Origin: Dimorphilus gyrociliatus
Lineage: Eukaryota; Annelida; Polychaeta; Dinophilidae
Reading direction: 5' to 3'
Length of the DNA stretch: 64,000 nt
Assembly (NCBI GenBank): GCA_904063045.1
Contig: CAJFCJ010000006.1
Coordinates: 1,059,771-1,123,770, forward strand
In this document: piece after piece, positions 42,301-54,773 of the stretch
Layout: every line of letters begins with the position of its first letter
Numbering within the stretch: position 1 is the stretch's first letter
The notes under the pieces: model-generated
The model's database searches: none
What the model was told of the DNA's origin: nothing
The model's input: only the letters and a program-made list of their open reading frames with translations
Translations under genes and position numbers: made by a program

Positions 42301-45300
42301 TAAAATCGGTTTGTAACGAAGATATTTCTTTGTTTAATTTCTCATTTTCAGAAGATAATTCAATTAATTTATCATTCTTTGTTGAACAATCAGACTCAAG
42401 TTTACTTATAATATTCTTTGCGTCGTCCAGTTCATTTTTTAGAATTTCGTTACGAGCTTTATGTTCACCTGAAATAATATCCAAATTTTCATCCATTTCC
42501 TGTAAAGTAGACTCTAATTGGATGATTTCTGATTTTAGAGCGTCCCTCTCCATATTTAGACTTTGTTTAGAATCTAATGATTCCAATAAGGATTGCATCG
42601 TTTCATCCCATTGTTGTTTGATATGATTTTGTTCTGTTAAATTATTTTCAATAGTAGATTCCAACTCTTGTCTTAATTGTTTTATCGTATCGTCCTTGGC
42701 AGATAGTTGCGACTCCATGCTATTCGAATAAACAACTTGACTTTCTTTAAGATTATTGATAATTGTAACTTTAGCATCTAATTCGGACAAATATTTGCCG
42801 ATTTGTTGATCAAGATCATCCAATTCTGTTCGAGTATTACTAAGATCGTTTGTAAGATGTTCTTTTTCAGTAGTTATCATTTTTAACTGTTCATCTTTAT
42901 CAAAGATATCACTCTTTAGTGAATTAATTTGTCTGTCAAGTTCCTCTTTAGTATTCGCAGCTGATGCTAGGGAGGTCTCCTTTATTAAAGTCTGATTTTC
43001 AGTATTACTTAATTTTTCTTGTAGACAGTTATTCATCGCTATTGATTCGTCAAGTTTTCGACTTAAATCATTAATAGAATGTTGAAAATTTGTATTACTT
43101 TTCTCTGATTCTAATATCTCAGACTCTTTCTTGGCAATTTCATTCGATAAAGTGGCAATTTGTTCACTATAAACCTGAAGACTTTTAGAAAATTGCTCAT
43201 TTGTCTCAACAATCTTATCATAATCTTCTAATCTCCTTTCTAATTCAGAATTTAATGATCTCAATTTTTCTGCTTCCTCCTCAACTTGAACCTTATCTTG
43301 ATTAACGGAGGTAATCCGCTGTTCAAGTACCGCATTATCTTTCTTGAATCGATGTAAATCATGATTTAATGTTTGATTATCATTTTTTAATTGTAAAATA
43401 ACTTCTTCATCGTGACTGTGAGCTTCTTTCTCGTATTGAAACTGATGAACCATAGTATTCCAAGTTTCGTTGGACGATTCAAATGATTCTTTCATGTTAC
43501 TAAATTCAGTTTCAATATTTAACTTTTCTTTTCTTAAATCGTTCAACTCCTTATTTGCCAATTCAAGCTCTGCTAAGGAAGATTCATGATCTTTATGCAG
43601 TTTGTCGAATTTTTCATTTAAATCTTTCGTCGTTTGTTGTAATTTTTCGTTTGTCTTTTTAGAATTTAATTTGCTTGCTTTCAATTTTCCTTGAAGTTTT
43701 TTATTCTCTGCTTGAAGTTTATCTAATTGACTTTTAATCTCTTCTTTTACATTCTTTTCTTCGTCTAAAGTTTTAGCAGAAGTTTTTAATTTTTCAAGAA
43801 GAGAATTATTCAATTCCTGTAAATGGCTACTTTTTGTTGATATATCATTTAATTCTTTCGTCTTTTCAACAATCTCAGTTTTTAAATCATTTACAGCTGT
43901 TTCGCTATTCTTCGATTCACTTTCTGGTGATTCCCCAATACCGTCAGACTTTTCAATGGATAATTTCTCAATTTCAGTAGATAACCTTGATATTTCGTTG
44001 GCTTTTCTTTCAATGTCATACTGTAATTCAGTAACTTTTGTTTCATAGTCGTTCTTCTCCTCTTTTACCATTTTATTTGCAGTTTTCAATTTTTCCAGAA
44101 GAGAATTATTTAAATCCTGTAAGCCTGTTCTTTGAGTAGACAATTTTTCAACTTCAGCAGTTAATTCATTTACACTATTTGTCTTTCTCTCTATTTCATT
44201 CTGTTGATTTTTAATAGTATTTTCAATAGTCCTAATTTTCACTTCCGAATTTTCAGTTACCGCTCGTAATTCGCCTTGAAGTGAGCTATTTATTTCATTT
44301 AAATGTGTAATTTGAATAGATAATTCATTCACTTTATCTTCCATATCTTTAGCAGTTTTTTCGGACATGTTATTCTCATTTAAATTTTTGGACAAGGCAT
44401 GTAACTTTTCAAGTAAAGACTTGTTTAACTCCTGCAGATTGGTACTTTTAATAGATAATTCATTAATTTCATTTGCTTTTTCGTTCACCGTATTCTGTAA
44501 ATCTTTAATCATTTTTTCATAATCATTCTTTCCATCATCCAAATCTTTCGATGAGGTTTGTAATTTTTCAAGAAGAGACTTGTTTAATTCCTGTAAACTT
44601 TCGCAATTAATGGACAATTGGCTAATTTCATTAGCTTTTTCATCTATTGTACGGTGTAAGTCGCCTAGAGTTTTTTCATGTTCTTCTAATGTTTTCGATG
44701 AGAGTTTCAGTTTTTGAAGAAGAGAATTGTTTAACTCCTGTAGATTTGTATTTTTAACAGATAATTCATTATTTCTATTTGCATTTTCCTCCACTGTACG
44801 CTGTAAATCAATGATAATTTTTTCATATCCATCCTTCTCCTCCTCAAATCCTTTCGATGATGCGTGTAGTTTTTCTAACAGAGAATTATTTTCCTTCCGT
44901 AAATCAGCTTTTTGAGAAGTTAACTCCTTAATTTCAGAAATTAATCCAACTTTATCTTCTTGTTGATCTCTGATTGATTTTTCATGTGCCTTCTTTGTTT
45001 CCTGAGAAACTTCGGACATGCTCTGCAATTTTTCAACCAGAGAATTGTTCATTTCCTGAAGACTAGATATGTCAGCAGATAACTTAGTAATTTCGTGTTG
45101 AAAGTCTTTAATTGCTTTTTCGTAATTATCACTTTCCTCCTTTGAGACGTTTTTGACTGTCTTCAATTTTTCTAGTAGAGAATTATTTAAATCTTGTAAA
45201 CCTCTACTTTGAGTTGATAATTTTTCAATTTCATTTAATAATTCGTTTCTCTCTTTAGCGTTTTTCTCTTGCTCGATTTGTTGATCTTGCAGTATCATTT

Positions 45301-48300
45301 CATATGATATAGATTTTTTCTTTAGTTCGTCGTTTTCATTAGTAAATTCTTGTATGATTTTATCAAAATCAGCGTCTTCAAAAGATTTTACCTTAGCCGT
45401 TAGACGATCATTTTCTTCCCTTATTTGTTCATAAGTAGTTCTAAAAGTTTCGTTTTGTTCAGTTAACCCTTTGATAACTTGATCATAATTGGAAGCTTCG
45501 TATAATTCTAGTCTAGATTTAAGTTGATCATTTTCCTCCTTTATCTTCTCGACCCTACTCTGGAATGCTTCAATTCGATTTTTCAGGTCTTGATTAACGT
45601 TCTCCAAATTAGCATCTTCATAAAATTTTATTCTCTCTATTAGATTTCTATGTTCTTCCGCAATTCTTTCCAACTCATTTTTGTAGTTGTTATTTGATTG
45701 TGTTATCTCTTTGATAACTTGATCAAAATTTGCAGCTTCATAAGATTCAATTTTCGATACCAAAATACTATTTTCATTATTTACTCTTTCTATATTATCT
45801 TTAAATTTTTCATTCTGCTCTGTTAATTCTTTGATAATTTGCTCAAAATTAGCAGATTCGAATGAATGTATTTTGTTATTTAGTTGACTATTCTCTTCCT
45901 CCATTTTACCTAAATTAATCACAAATAATTCATTCTGTTCTGTCAAATCTCTGATAGTTTTATCAAAGTTGGATGCTTCGTGCTCATCCATTTTAGATTT
46001 TAGGTATCTATTCTGTTCGCTAATTGTTTGTATTGTATCCTTTAAATTTTCATCGTCCTTTTCAATAATATTTAATTTTTCCTCTTTTTCCGCTAAAGTA
46101 GTTTGCAGTTCATGAATTTTATTATTTAATAGCTGATTATCAGACTCCAGATGGTTAATTTCTTTAATTAACATATCTTTCTCTTGTCTAATTTCATTTA
46201 ATGATTGATTATGACCCAACAAATTTTCCTCAAAAGCTTGATTTCGTTCAGTTAACATACTCTCCAGTTCGTTTAATTTCATTGAAATTTCCATAATTTT
46301 CCTATCCTTTTCAGACGATTCTTTAGTTTCATTTTCAAGTTTATTGTATATTGTATCATAATCATTACACTTCTCATTCAGAGTGCTCTTTAACGTTTTT
46401 AATTCGTTTTTCGTTGATTCTTTCTCTGATTCTTTGTCTATTAGCTGACTATTAGCTATCGATAATTTATCATTTAAGCTATGATATTCAATATTAAAAT
46501 TCTCTTGAGCTTTTGTAAGATCACAGTATACTTTTTCAACTTGTTTGTGCAGATTATCATTTTCATTACGTAAATCATTAATAATCTTTTGAAGATTATT
46601 CGATTCACCAGAAAGGGATAATGTTGATTCTTCGTTATATTTAATTAATCGTTCGATTTCACTTTTGAGATTACCATTTTCTGTTAAAGCTCTTTCCAGA
46701 TCGATATTCAATGCAGTTTTTTCGTCGCTTACATTTGCTAATTGAGAGATAATATTATTTTTTTCCAATTCAACAGCATTGAATTTTTCAACCAATATTA
46801 TATTTTCCTGATTAATTTTCAATATTTTATCTTCCAAATTTGTTTTACATCCGTTAAATTCCATTTTACTTTCTTCTAAACTCTTTTCAAGTTGATCATT
46901 TTTCTCCTTAAGTTCGAGGTTTGCAGTTTTCATTTCTTCCAAAAGAGTTTTAGAGGAATCTAAATCGTTGACCAATTGATTTCTTTTGGTTTCGCTATCA
47001 TTTAATTTGTTGATCCAAGAATTTTCTTCGTGAATTCTGTCACTTTTCAGCTTTTCTATTTCTAAAGAAAGTTCTTTATTCTTATTGTCAAACGTATTCA
47101 GGGAGAGACAGTATTCTTCATTTTCCTTCTTGAGTTCTTCAGTTTTCTTAATTAGCTCATTGATTTCATCATTTTTAGTATTTAATTGTGCTTGCATAAA
47201 ATTATTCGAACTTTGAAGGTCACTAAGGGAAACGTTTATTGCATCACATTGTTGATTTAATTCAATATTCCTAGAACTATTTTCAGCTAAATCCCGTTGA
47301 AAGCACGCGGTCATTTCTTTCAAAGTTGAATTCTCTTTATTTAAATCCCCTACAAGATTTGTGACTGAAGAGACGTTCGTAACCAATTTGGCTCTCTCTT
47401 CTTCTAAAGTACCTATTTTATTTTTAAAGCAGATTTCAACTTCATTCTTTTCCGTTATTAATTGCAGTTTTTCATCTTTTAAAGAATTAATTAAATTATC
47501 TGAATTTTTTATTCTATTAAGTAAATCTTCAATTTCGCTATTCTTTTCGTTTAGGCTACTTCTTAATTCTGTATTTAAATTATTTAATGCAGATATAGTT
47601 GAAGTTGCTTCCTCTAATTGCTGTTTGAGACAATCAATATTTTCAGTGGCAGTATTCATTGATGATATAGCGTTATCACGTTCAAACGTTAGACTAGACA
47701 TTGCTAATTGAAATGTTTCTATTTTGGAATTTTGTTGTTTAAATTGATTTTCAATATCACTTTGATAATCCTTTAAACTTTTTAATTCTACAGATAACTT
47801 ATTACAATAATCATCCTTCTCCATAACGTAATTTTCCAGTTCGTTATCTAAAAATTATTAATGATTTTAATAAAAAGAAGGAGAATTGAACATTTAAAAA
47901 TACATACATTTTAAGCATTTTTCACAAGTTGTCGTAACTTCCCCATTATGAACCTTTAAAAAAAAGTAAATATATCTATATATTATAACATTGGATTATA
48001 AATTCTATGAACTAAAATTTTGTTTAAAATCAATTCCTAAAACTGTTGAAAACTAATCGAATAGCGAGTATCAGTCATCTGGCAATAGATCTCCTATTTT
48101 AAGACTATATATAGCAGAAATTAGCAGATGTTTTGCTTTATCTTGGAAAAATATATAAAGTAGGAGTAGTTTCTCATATTGATTAGTAAAGCCTCGTGTC
48201 TATATAAAATATTTATAAACACACCTTTTCCTTAAATTCATTTAATTGATCTATTAAATTAGTGTTGGCTGAACGTAGTTCATTCATTTCTTTTTGATGT

Positions 48301-49388
48301 CGATCCATTGATTCTACAAATTTTGCAATGTATTCATCTTTGTTTGTAAGAGCTTTACTCAATAATTCTATTTCTTCTTTATCGGATTGTAATATTTCTT
48401 CTTTTTGAGCAAGGTCTCGGGAGATTTCGGCATTCTACCAACAAGAATATAGAAAAGATAATATTAAAAACTTACAACAGTTTTAAATAAATTTGACAAA
48501 CCTGTGTCTGGAGTAAATTTTTATCATTTTGCAATTGAATAATACGAGCTTTTGCATCTCGAAGTGCTTGTGTTGAAATTGTGGGATCAAACCCTTGGGT
48601 GGATAGCACATTATCGGCCTGAGTTAATTGAGCTTGTAGTTCGTGAATTTGACCAACTAATTGATCTGCTTGTTTAGAGTAATCATCCTATATTAAAAAT
48701 AAGTTTTTCTTTATTTACATAAGATTGTTTTCGATAAATTTCAAGAGTATACTTGTAAATCTTTCTTAGAGCTGCTTAAGGAATGTATTTCACTATTTAA
48801 CCTTGTTATAATCTCATCTTTTTCCCTTATAGCTTCTTCGTAGCTGTCATCCTACAGATTTAAAATATATTTATTTGCTCAATCTTTAATAGGAAGTATT
48901 AGTATGAATCTTTATTACATATCATCATAAATGTAAAAACTCAATACTTACATCTAAGCCACATCTGTCATCCAATAGCCTAGACTTTAATGTTTCGGTT
49001 TCTCGAACAAGATTACGAATAGCTAAATCTTTACCGTTCAAGTCTTCCTCTAGCTCCAAAATTTTCTTCCTCGCAGCTTTTAATCGTGTCCTTTCGAAGG
49101 CAATTTCAGCTGTTTGATCATTTTCGTTGCTCTCATAATCGTCGCTTGAATGTGAAGGTAATGAAGAGTCATCACTGAATGAACTTAGTTCTGTAGACAA
49201 CTCAGAATCTGGTGTTTCGGCTGAATCAGGTCTATCCTTATGTTTTTTCTTGGCTCTTTTCAGTTTGAATGCCGCCAACTAGCGTGATAGCAATAAAAAA
49301 GTTTAACAAAGCTGATCAACGTGAAAATGGGGGAGATTACCTTTTCCCTTCCCGCTTGAAGCTTTAATAAACGTTCGTCAGTATTCAT
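33321..49388 (-). CDS. Giant coiled-coil protein, 5,099 residues, AKAP9/pericentrin-like N-terminus
   Basis: Nine exons (49341-49388, 48952-49278, 48753-48851, 48502-48687, 48225-48434, 47908-47953, 38405-47847, 38271-38330, 33321-38201) join in frame to 5,099 residues. The N-terminus reads LLKLQAGREK|LAAFKLKRAKKK, the short signature that opens AKAP9 and pericentrin. Next is an acidic Ser-rich stretch, then almost uninterrupted heptad coiled coil. A CEKC pair sits near residue 285. Repeats lie at about residues 900-1125 (40-residue period) and 1170-1650. Motifs DREVQTTE and VDIGIQVD occur in less coiled segments. The C-terminus (SRSEVSSSNPDLADLKMKR...LALEDLQ) has no recognisable PACT or GRIP domain. 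Inferred: a centrosomal or Golgi scaffold. Alternatives are a CENP-F-like or golgin-like protein. Confidence 0.85.
43780..45210 (-). repeat. About nine imperfect ~50-residue coiled-coil repeats with LQELNNSLLEKL core
   Basis: Within the giant exon the core LQ(E/D)LNNSLLEKL recurs near 45170, 45035, 44875, 44715, 44570, 44409, 44277, 44094 and 43795. Spacing is mostly 130-180 bases, about 299 for the last pair. Between cores the consensus is roughly K-Y-E-K-x-I-x-D-L-Q-x-T-V-x-E-K-A-N-E-I. DNA copies are recognisable as AAGAGAATTGTTTAA-type blocks, so the duplications are fairly recent compared with the rest of the coil. Confidence 0.8.
45350..46010 (-). repeat. Six tandem 40-residue coiled-coil repeats
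   Basis: The unit begins NFDKxIxxLTEQNExF and ends near LxxKIxSFEA. Copies start near 45960, 45840, 45725, 45600, 45485 and 45360, a regular period of about 120 bases. In protein order the unit heads are SNFDKTIRD, ANFEQIIKE, ANFDQVIKE, ANLENVNQD, SNYDQVIKG and ADFDKIIQE. Counted between the first two heads, the unit is exactly 40 residues. Confidence 0.85.
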
Positions 49389-50987
49389 CTTGTTGTATTA
49401 TCACTGAATTTCATATAAAATCCGATGAAATACGGATTTTTTGAGCTACTGTCACGCACTTCCGGTATAAACACACATTACCAGTTTTCAATGAAATTTT
49501 TACAACAGGAGACTATTGTTATTCAAGTTTACTAAACCTAAACTTCCAAAAGTCCTTTCAATTTTGAGTAATCAATTATTTTTAGGCTAAAATCGGGCCA
49601 AAAAAAACCTAAAAAATATATTCCAAATATAATATGTATTAATAGATTTATCTTGGACAAAAATAGCTATAAGAACATTTTTGTTGTATATCTTATTCAA
49701 TAATATTCTATATCTATTAAATTCTTTAAATGTTAAGAATCGCATATATGTTTAATTAATACCCCTCTTCTAGTTTTTTTAATAATAGATTGTAAACAAA
49801 ATAGCCTAATCAATTCAAGTTTTATTGGTAATTTTTAAATTTATAAACACCAAAACAAAGATAAGATAATGGAAGAAAATCTTTTATACGTAAGATTTAT
49901 CAACTATAGTAATCTTATAAATAAAAGAATTAAGATAAAGAGCTTATTTTTTCTTGCTCTAGAATAAATATTGCTAGAATGTAAATAATGTGAAAACTAA
50001 AAATAGAAGCCTCAATATAAAAGAAGATTCCATTCAATTTGGGCTAGAAAAAGGTTTTTCAAATATAACAATAAAAAAGTAGATTTTCTCTAGCAATTTA
50101 CAATCATTTTCGGACTTATTTATCCTTTTATTTTTAGTATTTATTTCAAAGAAAACATATTATAATAGAACATTATAAAAGCAATGTTCTTTGTTCGTAG
50201 AAATAATAAAAGAATACAGTTAATCAAGTACTATACTAGAATTATTTTACAATCTTATGCATTTATGACTACTTAAATATAAATACTTATAATCTATAAG
50301 AATTATCTTTCTTATTAATTTGGAATATATTAATAATTAGTTTTATTCAGAATTAGTTTTACTTGTTGTTGTCCACTAAATAGGACAAAATCCGAAAAAA
50401 CAATTGAAAATCTATAGTTCTCGTTCATTGTATAATGTATGTGAATATATACCATGTAATTTTTTATATTAGTGTTAAATACTTTTTACCACGCTTTGGT
50501 CAAATCGTAGCTGCTTTTAATAGTTAAATCTTAATGAATATCCTTCGAACATTATTCTAGTATAGAGAAAAAATTTCAGAGTACAAAAAGGCATTGACAA
50601 CAAACTTCAAATTATTGCTATGCTATTGTAAAGAAATGCTGTAAACTAATCAGATTATTTTATACTTTTCGGTGGTAAATTACCAAAGTATATTAATATA
50701 TTAAAAAAAAAATAAATAATTGGAAACTATAAGTTTTGATGAAGCTTTTAGAAAAGTAAGTTGTCAAATATATAAATGCTTGTCAAAGAACTTTTGTCCA
50801 TAATACGTCTGAAAATTCATAGTATATAAAAAATGAGATTTTAGCCATATGATAATAATAATTGTCAAAATTGTTAAATACTTAACAAATTTTAAAGCTT
50901 AAAATTAACAAAATCAAGTTAACAATATAATATGAAAATATATCAAAAAGAAATAATTGTTTTTTCTTTTTGGATATTTTTTTCTGT
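49389..50987. other. Gap between the giant gene and the ubiquitin protease
   Basis: 1.6 kb, very AT-rich. The left end is the promoter side of the giant gene; the first 100 bases are more balanced. The right part should hold the 3' UTR of the ubiquitin protease. No open frame with conserved motifs, tRNA-like structure or long repeat seen. Confidence 0.5.
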
Positions 50988-53900
50988 TTAAAAAACGAAT
51001 CTATTAGATTCTCCAATATTCCATTCACCGCCACCACCTCCGCCGCATGATCCTGGTGGATTTCTATCGTCTTTATCCCAGCGCTTTGATTTATAAAACC
51101 TACCATTGTTTTGCTCTTTTTCTGTGCTTTCCTCCTGTATGCAAAAAGAAGTAGTTAAATCATGTCGTGAATCAAGAATATAACTTACAGCTTTCATAAT
51201 AATGTGTTTAAACTTGGAATACAAGCGGTTGTAGGTCGCCTCATTCATTTCTTCGTCATTAATAGAACCTTCCAAGACGTAAACCAAAACGTATGCACTC
51301 TCTTCTCGTATTCTTTTGGTTACAGTCTTGAGACAATCAAAGTCAGTTTCTCTGACGACAGCGTCGTTAAATAATATCCATTGATCAGACTCACGAGCAT
51401 AGGTATAGTAGTGTCCATGACTTAAAGAATAACCATGATGAAATATAACGGCATTTAAATGATATTTATCACCGTTATTCGAAGGTGATGGTATTATATA
51501 TGGATATGTGACATTAGTTCGAATCTTTTCACTGTTTCCTCCAATCGATCGATATCTGCCAAGTGTTAGGATTAAGTATTCACCAACTTTGGTAATTTTC
51601 TGTGATCGTTCAGCGTCTTGCTTGCTATTACAAACATCACATTCATACTGACACTCCCCACTAAGATTTTCAGGAGCTCTCCAATGAGAGAATAGAGTTT
51701 CGAGAGATAAATCTTCAAGTTCGTTACATTTAGGAAATGAAAGATTTAATACTTTGAAAGGCTGTTTCGTAACCGAAACATTTAAACAATTTAAGCACTT
51801 CATAAAAAAAGACATTTCTCCAGTGAATAATCTATCAATAACTTTATCTTTCGTTGCTGATTTTTCATCCAACTGATCCAGTAAATAACTTAAATATTCA
51901 TAGCAATCTTGCTGGGTCAGTAGTGCTTTTCCCTTACTATCCCTGACCCACGGTGGTACCGATGCATTTATAAAATCCAGAGCGCTAACTACTGATTTCT
52001 GCAAAGGATTTTTTTTTTGCATTATAGAAGTACAGTCCTTGTTAAGGGAGTAAATTACTTACTCTAGCAAAAGTCAATATGGCGAAAAGGTTCTGTAATT
52101 CCCTAAATTCAGATTCTTCAACCGAGATATGAGCACTTAGAACATTATTTCTAAAACTAAAACATTAATTTTAGTCATTTTCAATATACAGTTGTAAATA
52201 AATGAAGATATTTACATTTTACACATATAAAGAGCTTGAATCACGCAGTTTATATAACAAGTGTTTCCTTCGTTTATCAATCCAATTTTTCGAAGAGTTC
52301 CCCTACGACTGTCGTTAGTATTGGAAGAGCTAATTATTCCCTCTCGTATATCATCGGTGAGTAGGGCTTTACAATTGTCTTTGTAGCTTTGCAATATTAA
52401 GTCGTTTGGCTTGGAAATTCCTAAACTCTGATTAGATTAATTATAAAAATATATTTATAGTTTTTGTTGAAGATTTATGCCTCCTCACTTTTAATGTATC
52501 ACTAATGGGTAAGTATAAATCAGGAAAACCAGAATAGATATGCATTAGCCCATAGATTATATTGGCAACATTCCTTAGTGTTTCTTTATCACCGTTCTTA
52601 TTTAATTTTTCTATTAAAATGATAAAATCATCCAACAGCTGAAAAATGTCATACATATAGAGAGTTAACCATTCAAAAAATTTCTATCTTACAGAATGGA
52701 AAACAGTTGGTAAAGGCTGTACATATCGTAACAACATATGTTCTAGAACTTTACAAGAACTTGTTCTTGTATTTGGATCCTTTATTAAAGATAGTACCTG
52801 AAAATTAGGATCGAATTTATTATATCATTTACCATAAAAAAACATTATTATAATTACAAATTTTGCTTTTATAGCAATGCACTCCAGTAGGACTAGATGC
52901 CTTGATGATCGTTCAAGTGTAACTAATACAGATGATATTAAACGATCGATATTTTTGGTGATGGGCCAACGTAGCCATTCGATTATCTTTTCCAGCACCT
53001 GAAGTTTTAAAAAAAACGTATTCAAAATTTCATAAAATAAAAAGAATGCTTTTACTTTGAAAAGAGCTGTATCGCTTCCGTCGAATTTACAGATGTATTC
53101 ACTAGACTTTTCAATATAATTTGTGGGTACATTAGAGATTAATCCAGCATGGGCAAATGATGAGTCGTCATTTTCATTCTCTTGACATAAAAACCTGAAT
53201 ATCGTTTGTAAACTGACATACAGGCTATTACTATCCGCTTTCCATATTATCTATAAAAATTGTTCTTACTTTTTATATCGACATGAACGGAAAACGTTTA
53301 TGATAAATTATACCTTCATTAATCTACCAATATCGTTCGTAACTTTGGAGGCAAAGCTTCTTAAAATTGCAGGATCATTGATATCCGGTAAAGTAACTTT
53401 TGATACACTTTTCACTATGTATATACAAAATATAACATTTTTTCCTTTGCATAGAGCTAGCTCCGGTAAATCAATCATCATTCGGCAAATATTAGCTAAA
53501 AGATCCAGCTAAAAGAAAAGATAATTAGAAACAATAATAGGAAGTTGCAATGTTGGACTGTTACATTATTTTCTGAGGCTAGTATTTCTGAAAATTTCGA
53601 ATGAAATATTCCTGTGAAATACTGAAAAGTTGATGTTTCTCGAATTAGAATAGCACTCTGATGAGCAATCCATATTATATTAATTGGGGTTGATATATAG
53701 GTGCCATTAAATAGTGCCTGAAAATTGTTACTTTTAAGTTTACAAATAAAAGAATATTAAAGTAAATCATTTTTTCAACCTACATCTATTTTGTTTTCAT
53801 CAAAAAAAGTATAGAACGCTTGTGGATTGTTTTTTGCCCAAGATACATAGACCTCTTTGCAATCTTCCGTTTCAAAAGTAGTCATTCCTTGCAGAATTGC

Positions 53901-54044
53901 ATCCCAGCATACAGCCAATACTTTCATTACTTCACCCTCGCTATGTTTTTGAGCACCCGCAGGGGCGATTTTTTTCTTAATAATATTGACTTTCAGCTTC
54001 TCATTGTGGTTACTTTTAATAAGTCCGCTTAAAATTTGGTCCAT
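50988..54044 (-). CDS. Ubiquitin carboxyl-terminal hydrolase of the USP35/USP38 type
   Basis: About nine exons. The start MDQILSGLIKSNHNEKLK at 54044 matches the USP35/38 N-terminus. A long helical N-terminal region follows, including YSGFPDLYLPISDTLK near 52540, a USP38 landmark. The catalytic domain opens with the Cys box IGLINEGNTCYINCVIQALY near 52290 and continues QQDCYEYLSYLLDQL near 51890, zinc-type cysteines (CLNC, CDVC), LTLGRY, the His box HGHYYTYARESDQWILFND near 51400 and YVLVYVL. All catalytic residues are present. A glycine run (GSCGGGGGGEW) precedes the C-terminus. Intron 51135-51188 is 54 bases and open in frame. Family knowledge: removes ubiquitin, with roles in innate and genome-stability signalling. 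Confidence 0.92.
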
Positions 54045-54773
54045 ACTTCTAAACGGAATTAAAGAATGCTCGAATTAATGTTCAGAATCTAACATTAATT
54101 CAACTTACGTTACTGAATGTTCGGAATATATTCCACAAACAATTAAATTCCCTAATTTAGAACGAGAAATTGGCATCCTGCAACAAATTAGATATTGTCA
54201 TTTTTGTTATGATTTGCTCTATTGTGCACAGAATATTCCCACTTTCTACCAGTTTATTTTACAGAATAAATACTTACCGTTTCTAAAAAAAAAACTGGAC
54301 TGTGAGGACATTCTCCAACAAATTACATCAAAATATTCGACAAATTTTACAAAAACTAACTTTTTGGAATTATTTTTTTGTTCTTTGTTTGAAAAATTCG
54401 GTTTTACTTCTAATTTATGTGTTTTTCAATAACGACCTACGAAGAAAGTATAATTAAGAAAGGAATATGTACAAAAATTATTAATATGACATATTTTTTT
54501 CAATTTACACACTGATTAAAATTATGCAATAAATTTTTAGGAATGCTTTTTATAAGCGATTTGTTCACTTTTTTCATAACTTCTACAAAACAATCTCAAG
54601 AAACAAAAGTGAAGATTATTCCAGATCGCTACCTTCAAGATGTAGTTTTTATTTATAGAAATGTATTAATCTTTTCTTGTAACAATAAACTTCCTGCTGA
54701 AAACTGAACAAATGCAATTAATTCGAAACCTATTCATGTTATTCCTTCTAGACAATATATTTAGAAAATTGTT
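54045..54773 (-). other. 5' region of the ubiquitin protease and 3' UTR of MEPCE
   Basis: On the minus strand a possible upstream exon (about 54107-54180) begins after an acceptor (TTGTTGCAG) with an ATG and ends at a consensus donor (AC|GTAAGT). Spliced to the acceptor at about 54048 it stays in frame with the family start codon at 54044 and would add about 23 residues (MPISRSKLGNLIV...). It could equally be 5' UTR. The right part, to 54773, is AT-rich MEPCE 3' UTR. Confidence 0.35.

Noticed and set aside
37075-47711. Several plus-strand frames of 60-116 codons (for example 39492-39680, 42330-42626, 47361-47711)
   Set aside because: All are antisense to the giant coiled-coil exons. Their Ser/Phe/Leu-rich composition is the expected mirror of Glu/Lys/Asn-rich coil.
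54214-54432. Plus-strand frame of 72 codons
   Set aside because: No family similarity. It lies opposite the 5' region of the ubiquitin protease and the 3' UTR of MEPCE.
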